The notes: a model not told the origin generated them from the sequence alone. 64,000 nucleotides of DNA from Rhizobium sp. 16-449-1b (GCF_017741935.1 NZ_JAGHMH010000002.1:62001-126000), one strand, 5' to 3'. Positions 1 to 8,358 are shown, counted from the stretch's first letter. Made by a program: numbers and translations.

Positions 1-1
1 A

Positions 2-136
2 CGGATGGTGGAGGGCGCGGGTTTTCATGGCGCGCAGGAGGTCGAGATATTCTCGGCGGAGAACTGGTGGAAACGCCCGGCCGACGAGGTGATCCGCACC
101 TGTGTCGAGCGCTTCCACGACTGCTGCCGAATCTGA
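2..136 (+). CDS. C-terminal end of a sugar phosphate isomerase/epimerase-like protein (partial)
   Basis: An open frame enters from the window edge and stops at TGA 134-136, leaving 44 residues. It contains GAQEVEIFSAENWWKRPADE followed by a short helix-like tail. This resembles the C-terminus of TIM-barrel sugar phosphate isomerases/epimerases (xylose isomerase-like family), where a conserved EIFS...WW segment closes the barrel. It lies 49 bp before a Gfo/Idh/MocA oxidoreductase, a very common operon pairing in rhizobial sugar and inositol catabolism. Substrate cannot be told from this fragment. Confidence 0.6.
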   Translation, partial: RMVEGAGFHGAQEVEIFSAENWWKRPADEVIRTCVERFHDCCRI

Positions 137-185
137 CTTGGCAAAACAACACATTCGTTTCCGCACGCATGAGGAGGATCATTCG

Positions 186-1460
186 ATGGAGAAACGCCGC
201 TTCGCACTGATAGGCACCGGAAATCGCGGAACGACCATGTGGGGCAAGGAATTGCTGGCCGGCTGGCGCGAGCATGTGGATCTGGTGGCGATCGTCGATA
301 CCAATTCGCTGCGCGCCGAACGCGCCCGCACCATGATCGGCAGCAACGCTCCCATCTATGAGAATATCGACGCCATGCTCGCCGAGCATGAGGTCGACAT
401 GGTCATCGTCTGCACGCCCGATTATACGCATGACGACATCGTCGTGCGCGCGCTCGAAGCCGGTATCGACGTCATCACCGAAAAGCCGATGACGACAGAA
501 GTCGGCAAGATCCGCCGCATTCTCGATGCCGAAAAGCGCAGCGGCAAGCGCGTCGACGTCTCCTTCAACTATCGCTACGCGCCGACGGCCGCCAAAATCA
601 AGGAACTGCTCTCCTCAGGCGAGATCGGCCGCGTCACCTCCGTCGATTTTCACTGGTACCTCGACACCAAACACGGCGCCGATTATTTCCGCCGCTGGCA
701 CGCCTATACGGAAAATTCCGGCAGCCTCTTCGTCCACAAGGCGACCCACCACTTCGATCTGCTCAACTGGTATCTCGACAGCGACCCCGAAGCCGTCACC
801 TCCTTCGCCGACTTGCAGAATTACGGCCGCAAGGGCCCGTTCCGCGGCCCGCGCTGCAAGCTCTGTCCGCACACCGGGGAATGCGATTACTACCTCGATC
901 TCGAGGCCGATCCCTTCCTCGACGCGCTGTATGAAGACCCCTCCGAGATCGACGGCTATTTCCGCGATGGCTGTGTCTATCGCGAGGATATCGACATCCC
1001 CGACACCATGGTCGTCAGCCTGCGCTACAGGAACAACGTCCACGTCTCCTATTCGCTGAACACCTTCCAGCCGATCGAAGGCCACCACATCGCCTTCAAC
1101 GGCACCGAGGGGCGGATCGAGTTGCGCCAGTTCGAAAAACAGCCATGGGAAACGCCGAATGAGGATACGATCCTCCTGATCCGCAACTTTCCGAAGGGCA
1201 GGGAACCGGTCGAGCGCATCGTTGTGCCGCATTTCTCCGGCGGCCACTATGGCGGCGATGATCGCATGCGCAACATGATCTTCAAGCCCGGCATGGAGGA
1301 CCGCCTCGGCCAGCGCGCCGGTACCCGCGCCGGCGCCATGTCGGTGCTGACGGGGATTGCTGCGCTGTCGAGTGCGCGCAGCGGCAAGGTGGTGAAGATC
1401 GCCGACCTGATGCCGGAGCTTACGGGCGGCGATGCAAGCCCGGGCCTGAAAGCGGGTTGA
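186..1460 (+). CDS. Gfo/Idh/MocA family oxidoreductase
   Basis: A 424-residue NAD(P)-dependent dehydrogenase. The N-terminal Rossmann fold shows ALIGTGNRG at residues 7-15 and the family EKP motif near residue 99. The C-terminal part carries KATHHFD near 185-191, which supplies the usual catalytic Lys/His region. I chose ATG 186 because GAGGAGGA lies just upstream; an in-frame extension to 102 overlaps the preceding gene and lacks family sequence. A cysteine cluster, CKLCPHTGEC (about residues 224-233), sits in the C-terminal domain. The gene follows an isomerase/epimerase-like gene and is probably co-transcribed with it for sugar or cyclitol oxidation. The substrate is unknown. Confidence 0.9.
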   Translation: MEKRRFALIGTGNRGTTMWGKELLAGWREHVDLVAIVDTNSLRAERARTMIGSNAPIYENIDAMLAEHEVDMVIVCTPDYTHDDIVVRALEAGIDVITEKPMTTEVGKIRRILDAEKRSGKRVDVSFNYRYAPTAAKIKELLSSGEIGRVTSVDFHWYLDTKHGADYFRRWHAYTENSGSLFVHKATHHFDLLNWYLDSDPEAVTSFADLQNYGRKGPFRGPRCKLCPHTGECDYYLDLEADPFLDALYEDPSEIDGYFRDGCVYREDIDIPDTMVVSLRYRNNVHVSYSLNTFQPIEGHHIAFNGTEGRIELRQFEKQPWETPNEDTILLIRNFPKGREPVERIVVPHFSGGHYGGDDRMRNMIFKPGMEDRLGQRAGTRAGAMSVLTGIAALSSARSGKVVKIADLMPELTGGDASPGLKAG

Positions 1461-1464
1461 GGCA

Positions 1465-1486
1465 AGCCGGCTGACGAAGGCCGGCT
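1465..1486. terminator. Hairpin between convergent genes, possible bidirectional terminator
   Basis: AGCCGGC (1465-1471) and GCCGGCT (1480-1486) form a perfect 7-bp stem with an 8-base loop. It sits in the 49-bp gap between the converging oxidoreductase and glutamine amidotransferase genes. No T-run follows on either strand, so intrinsic termination is only a suggestion. Confidence 0.35.
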
Positions 1487-1509
1487 GATCGCCGGCGCTC
1501 GTCTTATCC

Positions 1510-2247
1510 TCAGGCGCCGACGGCGACCGCTTCCTTCGCGGTCGCAACCTCGATCATCGCAACCCAGTTGCGCGCGATCGCAAGGCCGCTGGCATCCGCT
1601 GCGGCACCGTCCACGGGAGCGAGATCGGGATGGCGCTCCAGCCAGCCGGGCTCCATGCGCTCGATCGTCGCCTCGAAGCCCGTCTTCCACCCCTCGACCA
1701 CCGCGCGGCTGGCCTCGAAATGAAACTGCGTGCCATAAGTCGCGCGGCCAAGCCGGAAGGCCTGGTTGCGCACGAGCGGGCTGGTCGCCAGCAGGCAGGC
1801 ACCCTCGGGCAACGTGAACGTATCGCTGTGCCACTCGAAGGTGGTGAAATCGGCATCGAGACCCGAAAGCAGCGGATCGGCCTTGCCCTCGTCCGTCATC
1901 TCGACGGGCTTCCAGCCGAACTCCAGCTGCCGTCCAAGATGGTTTTCCGCACCATAGGCGCGCGCCAGGATCTGCGATCCCAGGCAGATGCCCATCACCG
2001 CCTTGCCCGCCTCGCAAAAGCGCTGCATCAGCCGGGCCAGCGCCGGCAGATAGGGGTAGTTCGCATCGTCGAGCGCGTCCTGCTCGCCGCCGAGAACGAC
2101 AAGCGCGTCATGCTCGAAGATGCTCTGCGGCAGCCGGCCGTCGAGATAGGGCTGGTAGATGTCGAGCGCGGCATTGGCTTCGGCAAGCGCGATGCCGAGC
2201 GAACCCAGCGGCGTGTTCTTCATGTTCTCGATGATGGCAACCCGCAT
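1510..2247 (-). CDS. Class I glutamine amidotransferase (GATase1) domain protein
   Basis: A 245-residue protein with the class I GATase fold and no fused synthetase domain. The nucleophile elbow GICLGSQILA carries the Cys, and GTQFHFEAS supplies the His and Glu of the triad. The family resembles free-standing GMP synthase-like amidotransferases, including gamma-glutamyl amide hydrolases, but the substrate is unknown. I place the start at ATG 2247 because GACAGGAG ends 6 bases before it; the upstream ATG at 2253 would touch that Shine-Dalgarno. It is divergent from the SelW-like gene, sharing a 129-bp intergenic region. Confidence 0.85.
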   Translation of the reverse strand: MRVAIIENMKNTPLGSLGIALAEANAALDIYQPYLDGRLPQSIFEHDALVVLGGEQDALDDANYPYLPALARLMQRFCEAGKAVMGICLGSQILARAYGAENHLGRQLEFGWKPVEMTDEGKADPLLSGLDADFTTFEWHSDTFTLPEGACLLATSPLVRNQAFRLGRATYGTQFHFEASRAVVEGWKTGFEATIERMEPGWLERHPDLAPVDGAAADASGLAIARNWVAMIEVATAKEAVAVGA

Positions 2248-2376
2248 CGGCATCTCCTGTCTGCTGTCGATGAGAGGAAGAACACCAAGCCATCGCGCAT
2301 TGCAATATCCGTTGCGCGGCACCCGGCCACTTCGTAAGCTCCGCGCAACGACCAGAAAGTCCGACGGAAAGCCCCC

Positions 2377-2673
2377 ATGACCGAGAAAAAAGCCCGCGTG
2401 ACCATCCTCTACTGCACCCAGTGCAACTGGCTGCTGCGCGCCGGCTGGATGGCGCAAGAGCTGCTGCAGACCTTCACCGACAGTCTCAGCGAAGTGGCGC
2501 TGATTCCCGGCACCGGCGGCAATTTCGAGATCCGCGTCGATGACGAGCTTGTCTGGGAGCGCAAGCGCGACGGTGGCTTTCCCGGCCCCAAGGAGCTGAA
2601 GCAGCGCATCCGCGATATCATCGACCCCGATCGCGACCTCGGCCACACCGACCGGGCGTCGAAGGAAAACTAA
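2377..2673 (+). CDS. SelT/SelW/SelH family (Rdx-type) putative redox protein
   Basis: A 98-residue protein with a thioredoxin-like CxxC (CTQC, residues 13-16) right after the first beta strand. It continues with GTGGNFEIRVDDELVWER and FPGPKELKQRIRD, matching the SelW/Rdx family length and architecture. Here both motif positions are cysteine; no selenocysteine TGA is present. The family is thought to act in thiol redox or methionine-sulfoxide-linked chemistry, but bacterial members are largely uncharacterised. It stands alone between a divergent GATase and a convergent BA14K gene. Confidence 0.85.
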   Translation: MTEKKARVTILYCTQCNWLLRAGWMAQELLQTFTDSLSEVALIPGTGGNFEIRVDDELVWERKRDGGFPGPKELKQRIRDIIDPDRDLGHTDRASKEN

Positions 2674-2703
2674 GCAGCTCCGGCAGGCTCAGCTCGCTCG
2701 TGC

Positions 2704-3162
2704 CTAGTCGTAAGGCGAGTTGCAGGTCTTGTAGATCCCCTCATAGGTCACGAAGCGATCCGTCCTAGGATTATAGCTGCGATACTGGTTGCGGCACCAA
2801 TCGACATGGAAGTTGCGATCGGGCGTGTTTGGCCGCGCCGTTCGCGTCTGTGGCTGCGACGGCCTATAGCGCGTCGGCGGCTGCTGGTTGTAGTATTGCG
2901 GCGCCGGGCCCATCTCGCGCGGACGGTAATAGGTCGGTCCCGTCGCGGTCGGCGGCCGGTAGTTCGGTTGCACGTAGGATGGCGTGAACGACTGCGTCTT
3001 GCCGAAGGTGAAGCAGCCGCGAAAATCGCACATGGTCTGCACGCGGATGATATCGCGATTGCCGATAGTTTCGGGAGCAGGCGCCATTGGCATGGCCGAA
3101 ACCTGGCTGAACGGCATCACGGATAGAATCACAACAACCGGAAATTTCTGAAAAACGCGCAT
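2704..3162 (-). CDS. BA14K-family secreted protein
   Basis: A 152-residue protein. It begins with a signal peptide (about residues 1-22, ending PFSQVSA), has a Pro/Tyr/Gln-rich low-complexity middle, and ends with HVDWCRNQYRSYNP and a final CNSPYD. The HVxWCxxxYRSY...C pattern is the BA14K signature, first described for a Brucella immunoreactive protein and widespread in Rhizobiales. The family is cell-surface associated; its function is unresolved. I chose ATG 3162 because AAGGA precedes it at suitable spacing and the signal peptide begins there; an upstream ATG at 3189 adds nine charged residues. Confidence 0.75.
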   Translation of the reverse strand: MRVFQKFPVVVILSVMPFSQVSAMPMAPAPETIGNRDIIRVQTMCDFRGCFTFGKTQSFTPSYVQPNYRPPTATGPTYYRPREMGPAPQYYNQQPPTRYRPSQPQTRTARPNTPDRNFHVDWCRNQYRSYNPRTDRFVTYEGIYKTCNSPYD

Positions 3163-3307
3163 CGCACCATCCTTTTCCTTGAATGACATATAGTGCGTCC
3201 AAGCTTTCTTGGCACCGCCCGAAATCCCCGAACGCCCAAAAACCCACCTTTCCCGGCCTCGGCCCTAGACTTTTTTGCGTGGTGTCAGAAAAACTTCAAA
3301 AACCCTG

Positions 3308-3336
3308 TTGACACCAACGGGCCACCCCCGTACATG
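3308..3336 (+). promoter_or_regulatory. Housekeeping-type promoter of tRNA-Leu
   Basis: TTGACA (3308-3313), a 17-base spacer and TACATG (3331-3336) form a sigma-70-like promoter. Predicted initiation near 3342 is about 5 bases before the mature tRNA-Leu 5' end. Confidence 0.65.
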
Positions 3337-3346
3337 GCTCTCCGTC

Positions 3347-3433
3347 GCCCAGATGGCGGAATTGGTAGACGCGCCAGCTTCAGGTGCTGGTACCCGAAAG
3401 GGTGTGGAGGTTCGAGTCCTCTTCTGGGCACCA
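3347..3433 (+). tRNA. tRNA-Leu (anticodon CAG)
   Basis: An 87-base tRNA with a long class II variable arm. The acceptor stem GCCCAGA pairs with TCTGGGC, the anticodon stem CCAGC/GCTGG encloses loop TTCAGGT (CAG at 3381-3383), and the T arm GGTTCGAGTCC is intact. CCA is encoded at 3431-3433. It has its own promoter upstream and terminator downstream, so it is monocistronic. Confidence 0.97.
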
Positions 3434-3511
3434 TTCCATTTTGAGAAACCTAGATTTCTCAATTATTTCAAGACTTAGCAAGTATCTTCGATACGCTTTC
3501 CGGTTCACCGG

Positions 3512-3538
3512 AAGCCCTAACGGGGCTTGTCTTGTTTT
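3512..3538 (+). terminator. Rho-independent terminator after tRNA-Leu
   Basis: AAGCCC and GGGCTT form a 6-bp stem around a short TAACG loop, followed by GTCTTGTTTT. It lies about 80 bases after the tRNA and before the toxin-antitoxin pair. Confidence 0.6.
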
Positions 3539-3693
3539 GCGTCAGACTTATTGAATCAGGGCCTTTGCATTGTCGTGCCGGATACCAACGGCAATCCGCG
3601 TCATTCTAAACTAAAGCGACTTTGAGCAGGCTCTTCGCGTGCCTGACGGATAGTCGATTATCTTGAAAATGATAACCCAATGGGGTACATTTC

Positions 3694-4032
3694 ATGCAGA
3701 CTGTCGCGGAGACTCCGACATTCACCCGACAAGCCGAGAAATTGTTCAGCGAGGAAGAGAAGCGGGAGTTGATAGACTTTCTCGCGGAAAATCCTCTTGC
3801 CGGAGATGAAATTCCGGGTACGGGCGGCGTTCGCAAGGTGCGCTTTGCGGCGTCTGGACGAGGAAAACGAGGCGGCGCCCGGATCATCTACTACTATCTC
3901 GATGAAACGATGCCGCTTTATGCTCTGCTTGCTTACGCGAAGAACGCCAAGACCGACATGACGCCGGACGAGAAACGGATTGTTTCTGCCTTGGCCTCGG
4001 CTCTCAAGGCCGCCGCGCGCCAGACGAAATGA
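3694..4032 (+). CDS. RelE/ParE-superfamily toxin (HigB/RelE-like)
   Basis: A 112-residue protein with the RelE-type sequence pattern: an N-terminal helix pair (TRQAEKLFSEEEKRELIDFL), then GTGGVRKVRFA, a basic stretch RGKRGGARIIYYY, and LLAYAKNAK. These correspond to the strands carrying the basic ribonuclease-site residues of HigB/RelE toxins, which cleave mRNA, usually on the ribosome. It starts 260 bases after tRNA-Leu and is followed after 16 bp by an XRE antitoxin gene. Toxin-first order fits higBA/NadS-type modules. Activity is inferred from family and context. Confidence 0.85.
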   Translation: MQTVAETPTFTRQAEKLFSEEEKRELIDFLAENPLAGDEIPGTGGVRKVRFAASGRGKRGGARIIYYYLDETMPLYALLAYAKNAKTDMTPDEKRIVSALASALKAAARQTK

Positions 4033-4048
4033 CGGAGACGAGACGAAA

Positions 4049-4336
4049 ATGACGGATTTCGCAGACGATCTTATTCAGTCTCTTGGAGAGGCTCTCGCCC
4101 ATGCGCAGGGTGAGGGTCCAGCTGTCGTTCACGCTCCCCTCGATCCCCGCGAGGTGCGTGAGAGGGTAAAGCTTACCCAGGCTCAGATGGCGCCGCTGAT
4201 GGGCATGAGCCTCTCCGGTTACCGCAAGTGGGAGCAAGGCCAGCGACGCATCAGTGGTCCAGCGGCGGCGTTGTTGAAGGTAATTGAGAAGGAACCGGAC
4301 GCCGTGCGCAGGGCTCTGGTGGACGATGCGCGCTGA
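4049..4336 (+). CDS. XRE-family HTH antitoxin (NadS/HigA-like)
   Basis: A 95-residue protein with a Cro/C1-type helix-turn-helix: VRERVKLTQAQMAPLMGMSL followed by SGYRKWEQGQRRISGPA. That layout matches NadS/HigA antitoxins that pair with RelE toxins. ATG 4049 is chosen because a longer in-frame reading begins inside the toxin gene and lacks family sequence. The antitoxin should bind its partner and repress the pair's promoter upstream of 3694. Confidence 0.85.
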   Translation: MTDFADDLIQSLGEALAHAQGEGPAVVHAPLDPREVRERVKLTQAQMAPLMGMSLSGYRKWEQGQRRISGPAAALLKVIEKEPDAVRRALVDDAR

Positions 4337-4576
4337 ACGCAGGGGTGTCATTGCCGCGCCAACGCCCGTGCGTTACTGCCTCGCCGCAAGTGCCGATGCG
4401 ACTATTTCTATCTCCGCCCGCGTAGCCATGTTTTCATGCAACTCTGCCAAGTATTATCGCGCGATCGATCCCTTAGATAAGCCCCAATCTCTTTCCATCC
4501 TCTTCGAATGATGCTTAGGTCACTCCGCTGGGAGGCGACGATATTCATCGATAGTATTCGAGGGACCGGGTGCTGC

Positions 4577-4792
4577 ATGACGAACGTGACGTCTTCTTCC
4601 GATAATGGCCGCCGCATCACGCTGAGGGTCGATCTGACGCGCGTGCTCGCCTGTCTGCTGATGGCTGTCATCATTGCCTGCGCCGTCATGAGCTATGGCA
4701 CCAGGCACCGGATCGACGGCGTCGTGCAGCCGGTCGGGCCAAAGGCGACGCAGCAGCAGGCGGTCGATGGCGATGTCGCCAATGGCGGCTAG
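4577..4792 (+). CDS. Small single-pass membrane protein, uncharacterised
   Basis: A 71-residue frame from ATG 4577 with a polar N-terminus (MTNVTSSSDNGRR), one clear membrane segment (VLACLLMAVIIACAVMSY, about residues 25-42) and a polar tail. GAGGGA lies about 12 bases upstream, which is a weak start context. It converges on nrsF with a 43-bp gap. I recognise no family. Confidence 0.4.
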   Translation: MTNVTSSSDNGRRITLRVDLTRVLACLLMAVIIACAVMSYGTRHRIDGVVQPVGPKATQQQAVDGDVANGG

Positions 4793-4835
4793 CAATCCCG
4801 CATGCAGGGTGGCCGTCCGGGCCGCCGTTTGATCA

Positions 4836-5474
4836 TCACCATCTGAGATAACGACGGCCGAGAGCGGCGCCGATGGCGGTCACGAGCGCAATCGCGATCG
4901 TGTACCAGGTGGCGACGAAGAGCGGGCTGTCGTCGATGCAATGCCAGGCATAGAGCGCGGAAGCGATCGCGCTGGCGGCAAGGCCGGCTGCGGCGCCCGC
5001 AAGCGCCGGCCGCCGTGGCGCGCCGGCGCGAAGCGCCAGGATGAAGCCCAAAAGCGGCGCAATCGACAAAAGCGGGATGAGCATCAGGCAGTAGGCCGCA
5101 TTGTGCCCCATCATCTGCGGTTCCCAAAGCTCTCGCGGCAGCACCTGGAGCTCGATCAGGACGGCGGCCGCAAGCAGGCCTGTAGGCGCCAGAAGCGCCC
5201 ATGAGAGGGCGCTGACCGGTACGTCAGGGCGACCGATGCGAAACACGATCGTCGATGAGAGAATGGCGAGCACCAGCATCAGGCTCACCTTGAAGAGCAC
5301 GCGGACGGTGCCAACCATGCTCGCGATGTCGTGGCGAATGCCGATCGCGAATACCAGGATCAGCGCAGAAACGACGACGCCCGAGACAAGCGCCGTCTTC
5401 AGCGCGCGCCCCAGCCGCATCCGCACGGTCGCATCCTCGGCCAACAGGCTGATCAGCTCATTCGTCTTCAACAC
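4836..5474 (-). CDS. nrsF: NrsF-family (DUF1109) integral membrane anti-sigma factor
   Basis: A 212-residue protein with about six hydrophobic membrane segments and a short cytoplasmic N-terminus (KTNELISLLAEDA), the hallmark of NrsF/DUF1109. In Caulobacter, NrsF holds the ECF sigma factor SigF at the membrane until oxidative or metal stress. The start is taken as GTG 5472-5474, because GGAG precedes it and the protein then begins LKTNELI. This start overlaps the end of the upstream ECF sigma gene by 17 bases, so the two are translationally linked. Confidence 0.85.
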   Translation of the reverse strand: MLKTNELISLLAEDATVRMRLGRALKTALVSGVVVSALILVFAIGIRHDIASMVGTVRVLFKVSLMLVLAILSSTIVFRIGRPDVPVSALSWALLAPTGLLAAAVLIELQVLPRELWEPQMMGHNAAYCLMLIPLLSIAPLLGFILALRAGAPRRPALAGAAAGLAASAIASALYAWHCIDDSPLFVATWYTIAIALVTAIGAALGRRYLRW

Positions 5475-6045
5475 GTCCACTCCGATCGTCCGTCTCGCCG
5501 CGATAAAAGCCGGCAAGTTTCTTCAGCGCCCGATGCAGCGAAACGCGCACCGCACCCTCGCTCATCTTCAGCCGCTCCGCCGTCTCCCTGATGCCCGCGC
5601 CACCGATCGAGATCGAGCGAACGATGTCGCGCTGCGGATCCTTCAGCCGCTCCAGGAGATGGATCGCATCGAGCCGGTCCATCGCATCGGCGGCCTCGTC
5701 GTCGCTGGCAACCGTTTCCATCACATCCTCGATCGGCACGCTCACATGCCGTCCGCGCCGGCGCAGGCTGTCGATCAGCTTGTTGCGCACGATGGCCGAC
5801 AGCCACGGACCGATCGGCCGCGCCGGGTCCCAGGTGCCGCGTTTCAGGTGCACGGCAAGCAGCACTTCCTGCACCACGTCTTCCGCCTCGCTTGCCGGCG
5901 CGCCGAATTGCTCGCAGCGTCGCCGGGCCATGGCGCGCAGATGCGGCGTTACCGCGAGAAGAAAGCGCTGATAGGCCTGCGCGTCGCCATCAAGCGCGCG
6001 TCGCATCCAGTCTGCCCATTCCTCTTCACGCGCCGAATACTTCAC
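5458..6045 (-). CDS. ECF RNA polymerase sigma factor (SigF-like, NrsF partner)
   Basis: A 195-residue sigma-70 family ECF protein. Region 2 lies at about residues 15-85, with EAEDVVQEVLLAVH and GPWLSAIVRNKLID, and region 4 at about 125-185, with GAGIRETAERLKMSEGAVRV as its helix-turn-helix. It begins at GTG 6043-6045, preceded by GAGG; no ATG fits. It overlaps nrsF, which encodes its likely membrane anti-sigma factor. Caulobacter SigF controls a small stress response, so a similar role is inferred here. Confidence 0.9.
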   Translation of the reverse strand: MKYSAREEEWADWMRRALDGDAQAYQRFLLAVTPHLRAMARRRCEQFGAPASEAEDVVQEVLLAVHLKRGTWDPARPIGPWLSAIVRNKLIDSLRRRGRHVSVPIEDVMETVASDDEAADAMDRLDAIHLLERLKDPQRDIVRSISIGGAGIRETAERLKMSEGAVRVSLHRALKKLAGFYRGETDDRSGRVEDE

Positions 6046-6182
6046 CCGACATCATCCTCTACGAACGGGCACATGCAATTGTTACCGGACCTTGGAAATA
6101 TTTCGCCGACCTCGCAAGGCCGCATCGCTTAAAAAAGCGTCGGCGACGAGTATCGAATTCCGTGAGGAAGGGAAAGAGCCGA

Positions 6183-6524
6183 TCAGCGGACGGGCTGGTA
6201 ATGGCCGCGCAAAGGAACCTGGCTGCCCGTGGAAATCACGCCGTCTCGATCACACACATAAACGGTCATCGGCATGCCGCCGGAGCGGAAGATCTCGTCG
6301 TAGCGCCGGCGCACAAATTGCGTCTCGGTGCGGCAGGTCAGTTTAGGCTCCAGCGAAGGGTCGGTAGGCGCCTTGACGCCGGGCAGGTTGGCATAAGGAT
6401 AGGCCGATTGCACCCGCCCCTGGCCGGCGCGCCCCCAGTCGGTCGAAAACGCCGGCGCGGGTAGAACGCCGCTTGACAGCGTCAGCGCCACGAGAACGAT
6501 TTTTTCGAAATTGCCAAGCCGCAT
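6183..6524 (-). CDS. Small secreted protein, uncharacterised
   Basis: A 113-residue protein. The N-terminus LGNFEKIVLVALTLSSGVLP ending in PAFS is a good signal peptide (about residues 1-27). The mature part contains two cysteines (LTCRTETQF and VYVCDRDG) that could form a disulfide. ATG 6524 is preceded by GGAGGG at good spacing. I recognise no domain. It is followed about 115 bp downstream (minus direction from 6640) by no clear partner; the polysaccharide co-polymerase gene ends just before it. Confidence 0.6.
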   Translation of the reverse strand: MRLGNFEKIVLVALTLSSGVLPAPAFSTDWGRAGQGRVQSAYPYANLPGVKAPTDPSLEPKLTCRTETQFVRRRYDEIFRSGGMPMTVYVCDRDGVISTGSQVPLRGHYQPVR

Positions 6525-6639
6525 CAATTCCCTCCGGCCGTTTGCCGGTCTCTCTATCAATGCGCTCGATGTAAGCATGCCACTCCAGCGCATCAAGCGG
6601 AAGCACGCGCCGCTCCCGATATCGTGACCTCATGCGAGC

Positions 6640-8358
6640 TTAGGCCGGCTTGCGGAAGTAGCCGCGAAACGTCGGATGAGCGAAGAGGCTCGCGAGGATG
6701 GCAAAGCCCGCGCCGAGGAGGAAGCCGGCGAAGAACCCGCCGATGACGCCGGCAATCAGCAGCGCTGTCTTGCCCGGCCCGTTGGCCTTCAGCGGCGGCT
6801 CGGCCTCGGAGATCACCCGCACATTGCTGCGCGACAGGCTCTGCTCTTCGCTGGTCTGGCCGGAACGCTTCAGCACGGTTTCGTAGATGTCGCGCGCGGC
6901 GGTCGCCTTGCGCTGCAATTCGTTGAGCTCGACCTGCTTGTCGGAGGTGTTCACCTGCAGCGCCTTTTGAACCGACAGTTCCTTGGAGACGGCGTCCTCG
7001 GCCTTCTTCGCCTGCTGGTATTCGCCCTGCGCCGTGCTTGCCAGCCGCTGCAGCTCGCCGCGGATCTGGTCTGATATGCTTTTCAGCGACGAGCGTGCCG
7101 CCTGCAGGCGCGGATGGCGCGTGCCCATCTGGCTCTCGAGGCTGCTCACCATGGCGGCCTGCGTCGAATATTGCTGGCGCAGCGTGGCAAGCGCCGTCGA
7201 AACGCCGCCGCCCTGCGATGTACCGCCGACCACATCCTCGAAGCGCAGGTTGGCTGCCGCATCCGCGCGCGCCTTGGCCTGGATCGTCTTGTCCTGCGCG
7301 GTCACCAGCAGCGTGTTGAGCGAGGCCAGGCGCTGGTCGGAAATCAATCCGTTCTGCGTCGAGGCCATGTCGTTGTCGGCGCGGTAGGTCTCCACCGCCT
7401 GCTCGGCCTCTTGCACCTTCTGGCGAAGGTCGGTCAGGCGGTTGTCGAGCGTGGTCGAAGTGTCCTGATAGAGCCCGGTGCTGGCGCCGTCTTCTTCCTG
7501 CAGGAAGGAGGCCACGACCTGGTTTGCCAGCCGCGCGGATTTCTCGGCGTTCTTCGTGGTGACATCCATGGAGACCACATAGGTGGAGCTCTGGCGGGTG
7601 ATGACGAGCGCCTTCTGCAGCGCGCTGATGACGGCGGCACTGTCGGCCCGGCCGGCGTTGAATTCCGGATCCTGGTCGAGCTTCATCGCATCGGCGACAC
7701 GGCGCATCACGTTGCCGGAGCTCAGGATCTGCACCTGGCTGTCGATCATCGCCGAGATCATCTCGGGCGAGGGGCCTGAGGCCTGCGTGCTGGGATCGTT
7801 GAGGCCGATCTGGCGTGGGTCGAAGTAGAGCGTCGTGTTGGCCGTGAACTTCTGCGTCGACATCGGCAGCACGACGGCGCCAGCAACCGCGCCAAGCACG
7901 GATAGGCCAAGAATGAGAAGGCGCTTGTTCCAGATCGCCTGGATCGCAGACCGTGTGTCGAGTAGCGGTCCGCTTGGTTCCGGCACGTGGACGACAGCGG
8001 GCGCGATTACGGGTGCAGCGACAGGCTCCGCCACTGGCGTCGCAAGAGGCACTGGTGCGACGGTGTTGGCGGATCGAGGCGCAGCGTCGGCGCTCGGCTG
8101 GATCGTGTTGTCGCGCTCAGGCGTCCGCGCGGGCTCGGCGGCTGCTGGCGGCGGTACCGGTCTCGATCGGCTCTGCGGTTGCGTGTCTTGTGGGGCGGTG
8201 TCGGTGATCAGCGAGGTGGGCGCAGGCTTGGCGGGCACGAAGTCGGACGGGCGCAGCACCGGTCCGGGCGTGCCGGTCCGGTTGGGCTCGGTGTTCGGCG
8301 GCTCATAGCTGCGCCATTGTGGCAGCCGGCCAACCTTGTTCCTGTCAAACTGGTTCAT
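6640..8358 (-). CDS. Wzz/GumC-family polysaccharide co-polymerase with Pro/Ala-rich N-terminal extension
   Basis: A 572-residue inner-membrane protein. About 135 cytoplasmic residues rich in Pro and Ala come first, then membrane segment 1 (KRLLILGLSVLGAVAGAVVL, about 146-165). A large periplasmic part follows with long coiled-coil sequence (about 300-500) and a proline motif AEPPLKANGPGK. Membrane segment 2 is at about 532-558. This is the PCP/GumC layout without a C-terminal tyrosine kinase, so it would set chain length rather than phosphorylate. It is divergent from a GH5 glycanase and a Wzy-like gene, suggesting one polysaccharide module. Confidence 0.85.
   Translation of the reverse strand: MNQFDRNKVGRLPQWRSYEPPNTEPNRTGTPGPVLRPSDFVPAKPAPTSLITDTAPQDTQPQSRSRPVPPPAAAEPARTPERDNTIQPSADAAPRSANTVAPVPLATPVAEPVAAPVIAPAVVHVPEPSGPLLDTRSAIQAIWNKRLLILGLSVLGAVAGAVVLPMSTQKFTANTTLYFDPRQIGLNDPSTQASGPSPEMISAMIDSQVQILSSGNVMRRVADAMKLDQDPEFNAGRADSAAVISALQKALVITRQSSTYVVSMDVTTKNAEKSARLANQVVASFLQEEDGASTGLYQDTSTTLDNRLTDLRQKVQEAEQAVETYRADNDMASTQNGLISDQRLASLNTLLVTAQDKTIQAKARADAAANLRFEDVVGGTSQGGGVSTALATLRQQYSTQAAMVSSLESQMGTRHPRLQAARSSLKSISDQIRGELQRLASTAQGEYQQAKKAEDAVSKELSVQKALQVNTSDKQVELNELQRKATAARDIYETVLKRSGQTSEEQSLSRSNVRVISEAEPPLKANGPGKTALLIAGVIGGFFAGFLLGAGFAILASLFAHPTFRGYFRKPA

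Noticed and set aside
2383..2424. Selenocysteine in the SelW-like protein
   Set aside because: Both motif positions are TGC cysteine codons; no in-frame TGA or SECIS-like hairpin was seen.
3265..3478. Frames on both strands across tRNA-Leu
   Set aside because: They translate the tRNA gene, which is unambiguous.
3434..4570. Attachment-site duplication of the tRNA-Leu 3' end
   Set aside because: I looked for a second copy of the last 20 bases of the tRNA in the next kilobase and found none.
6061..6087. ECF-type promoter (GTAAC ... CGTT) upstream of the sigma factor gene
   Set aside because: Spacing between the elements is about 13 bases, shorter than usual, and the start would fall in or past the ribosome site.
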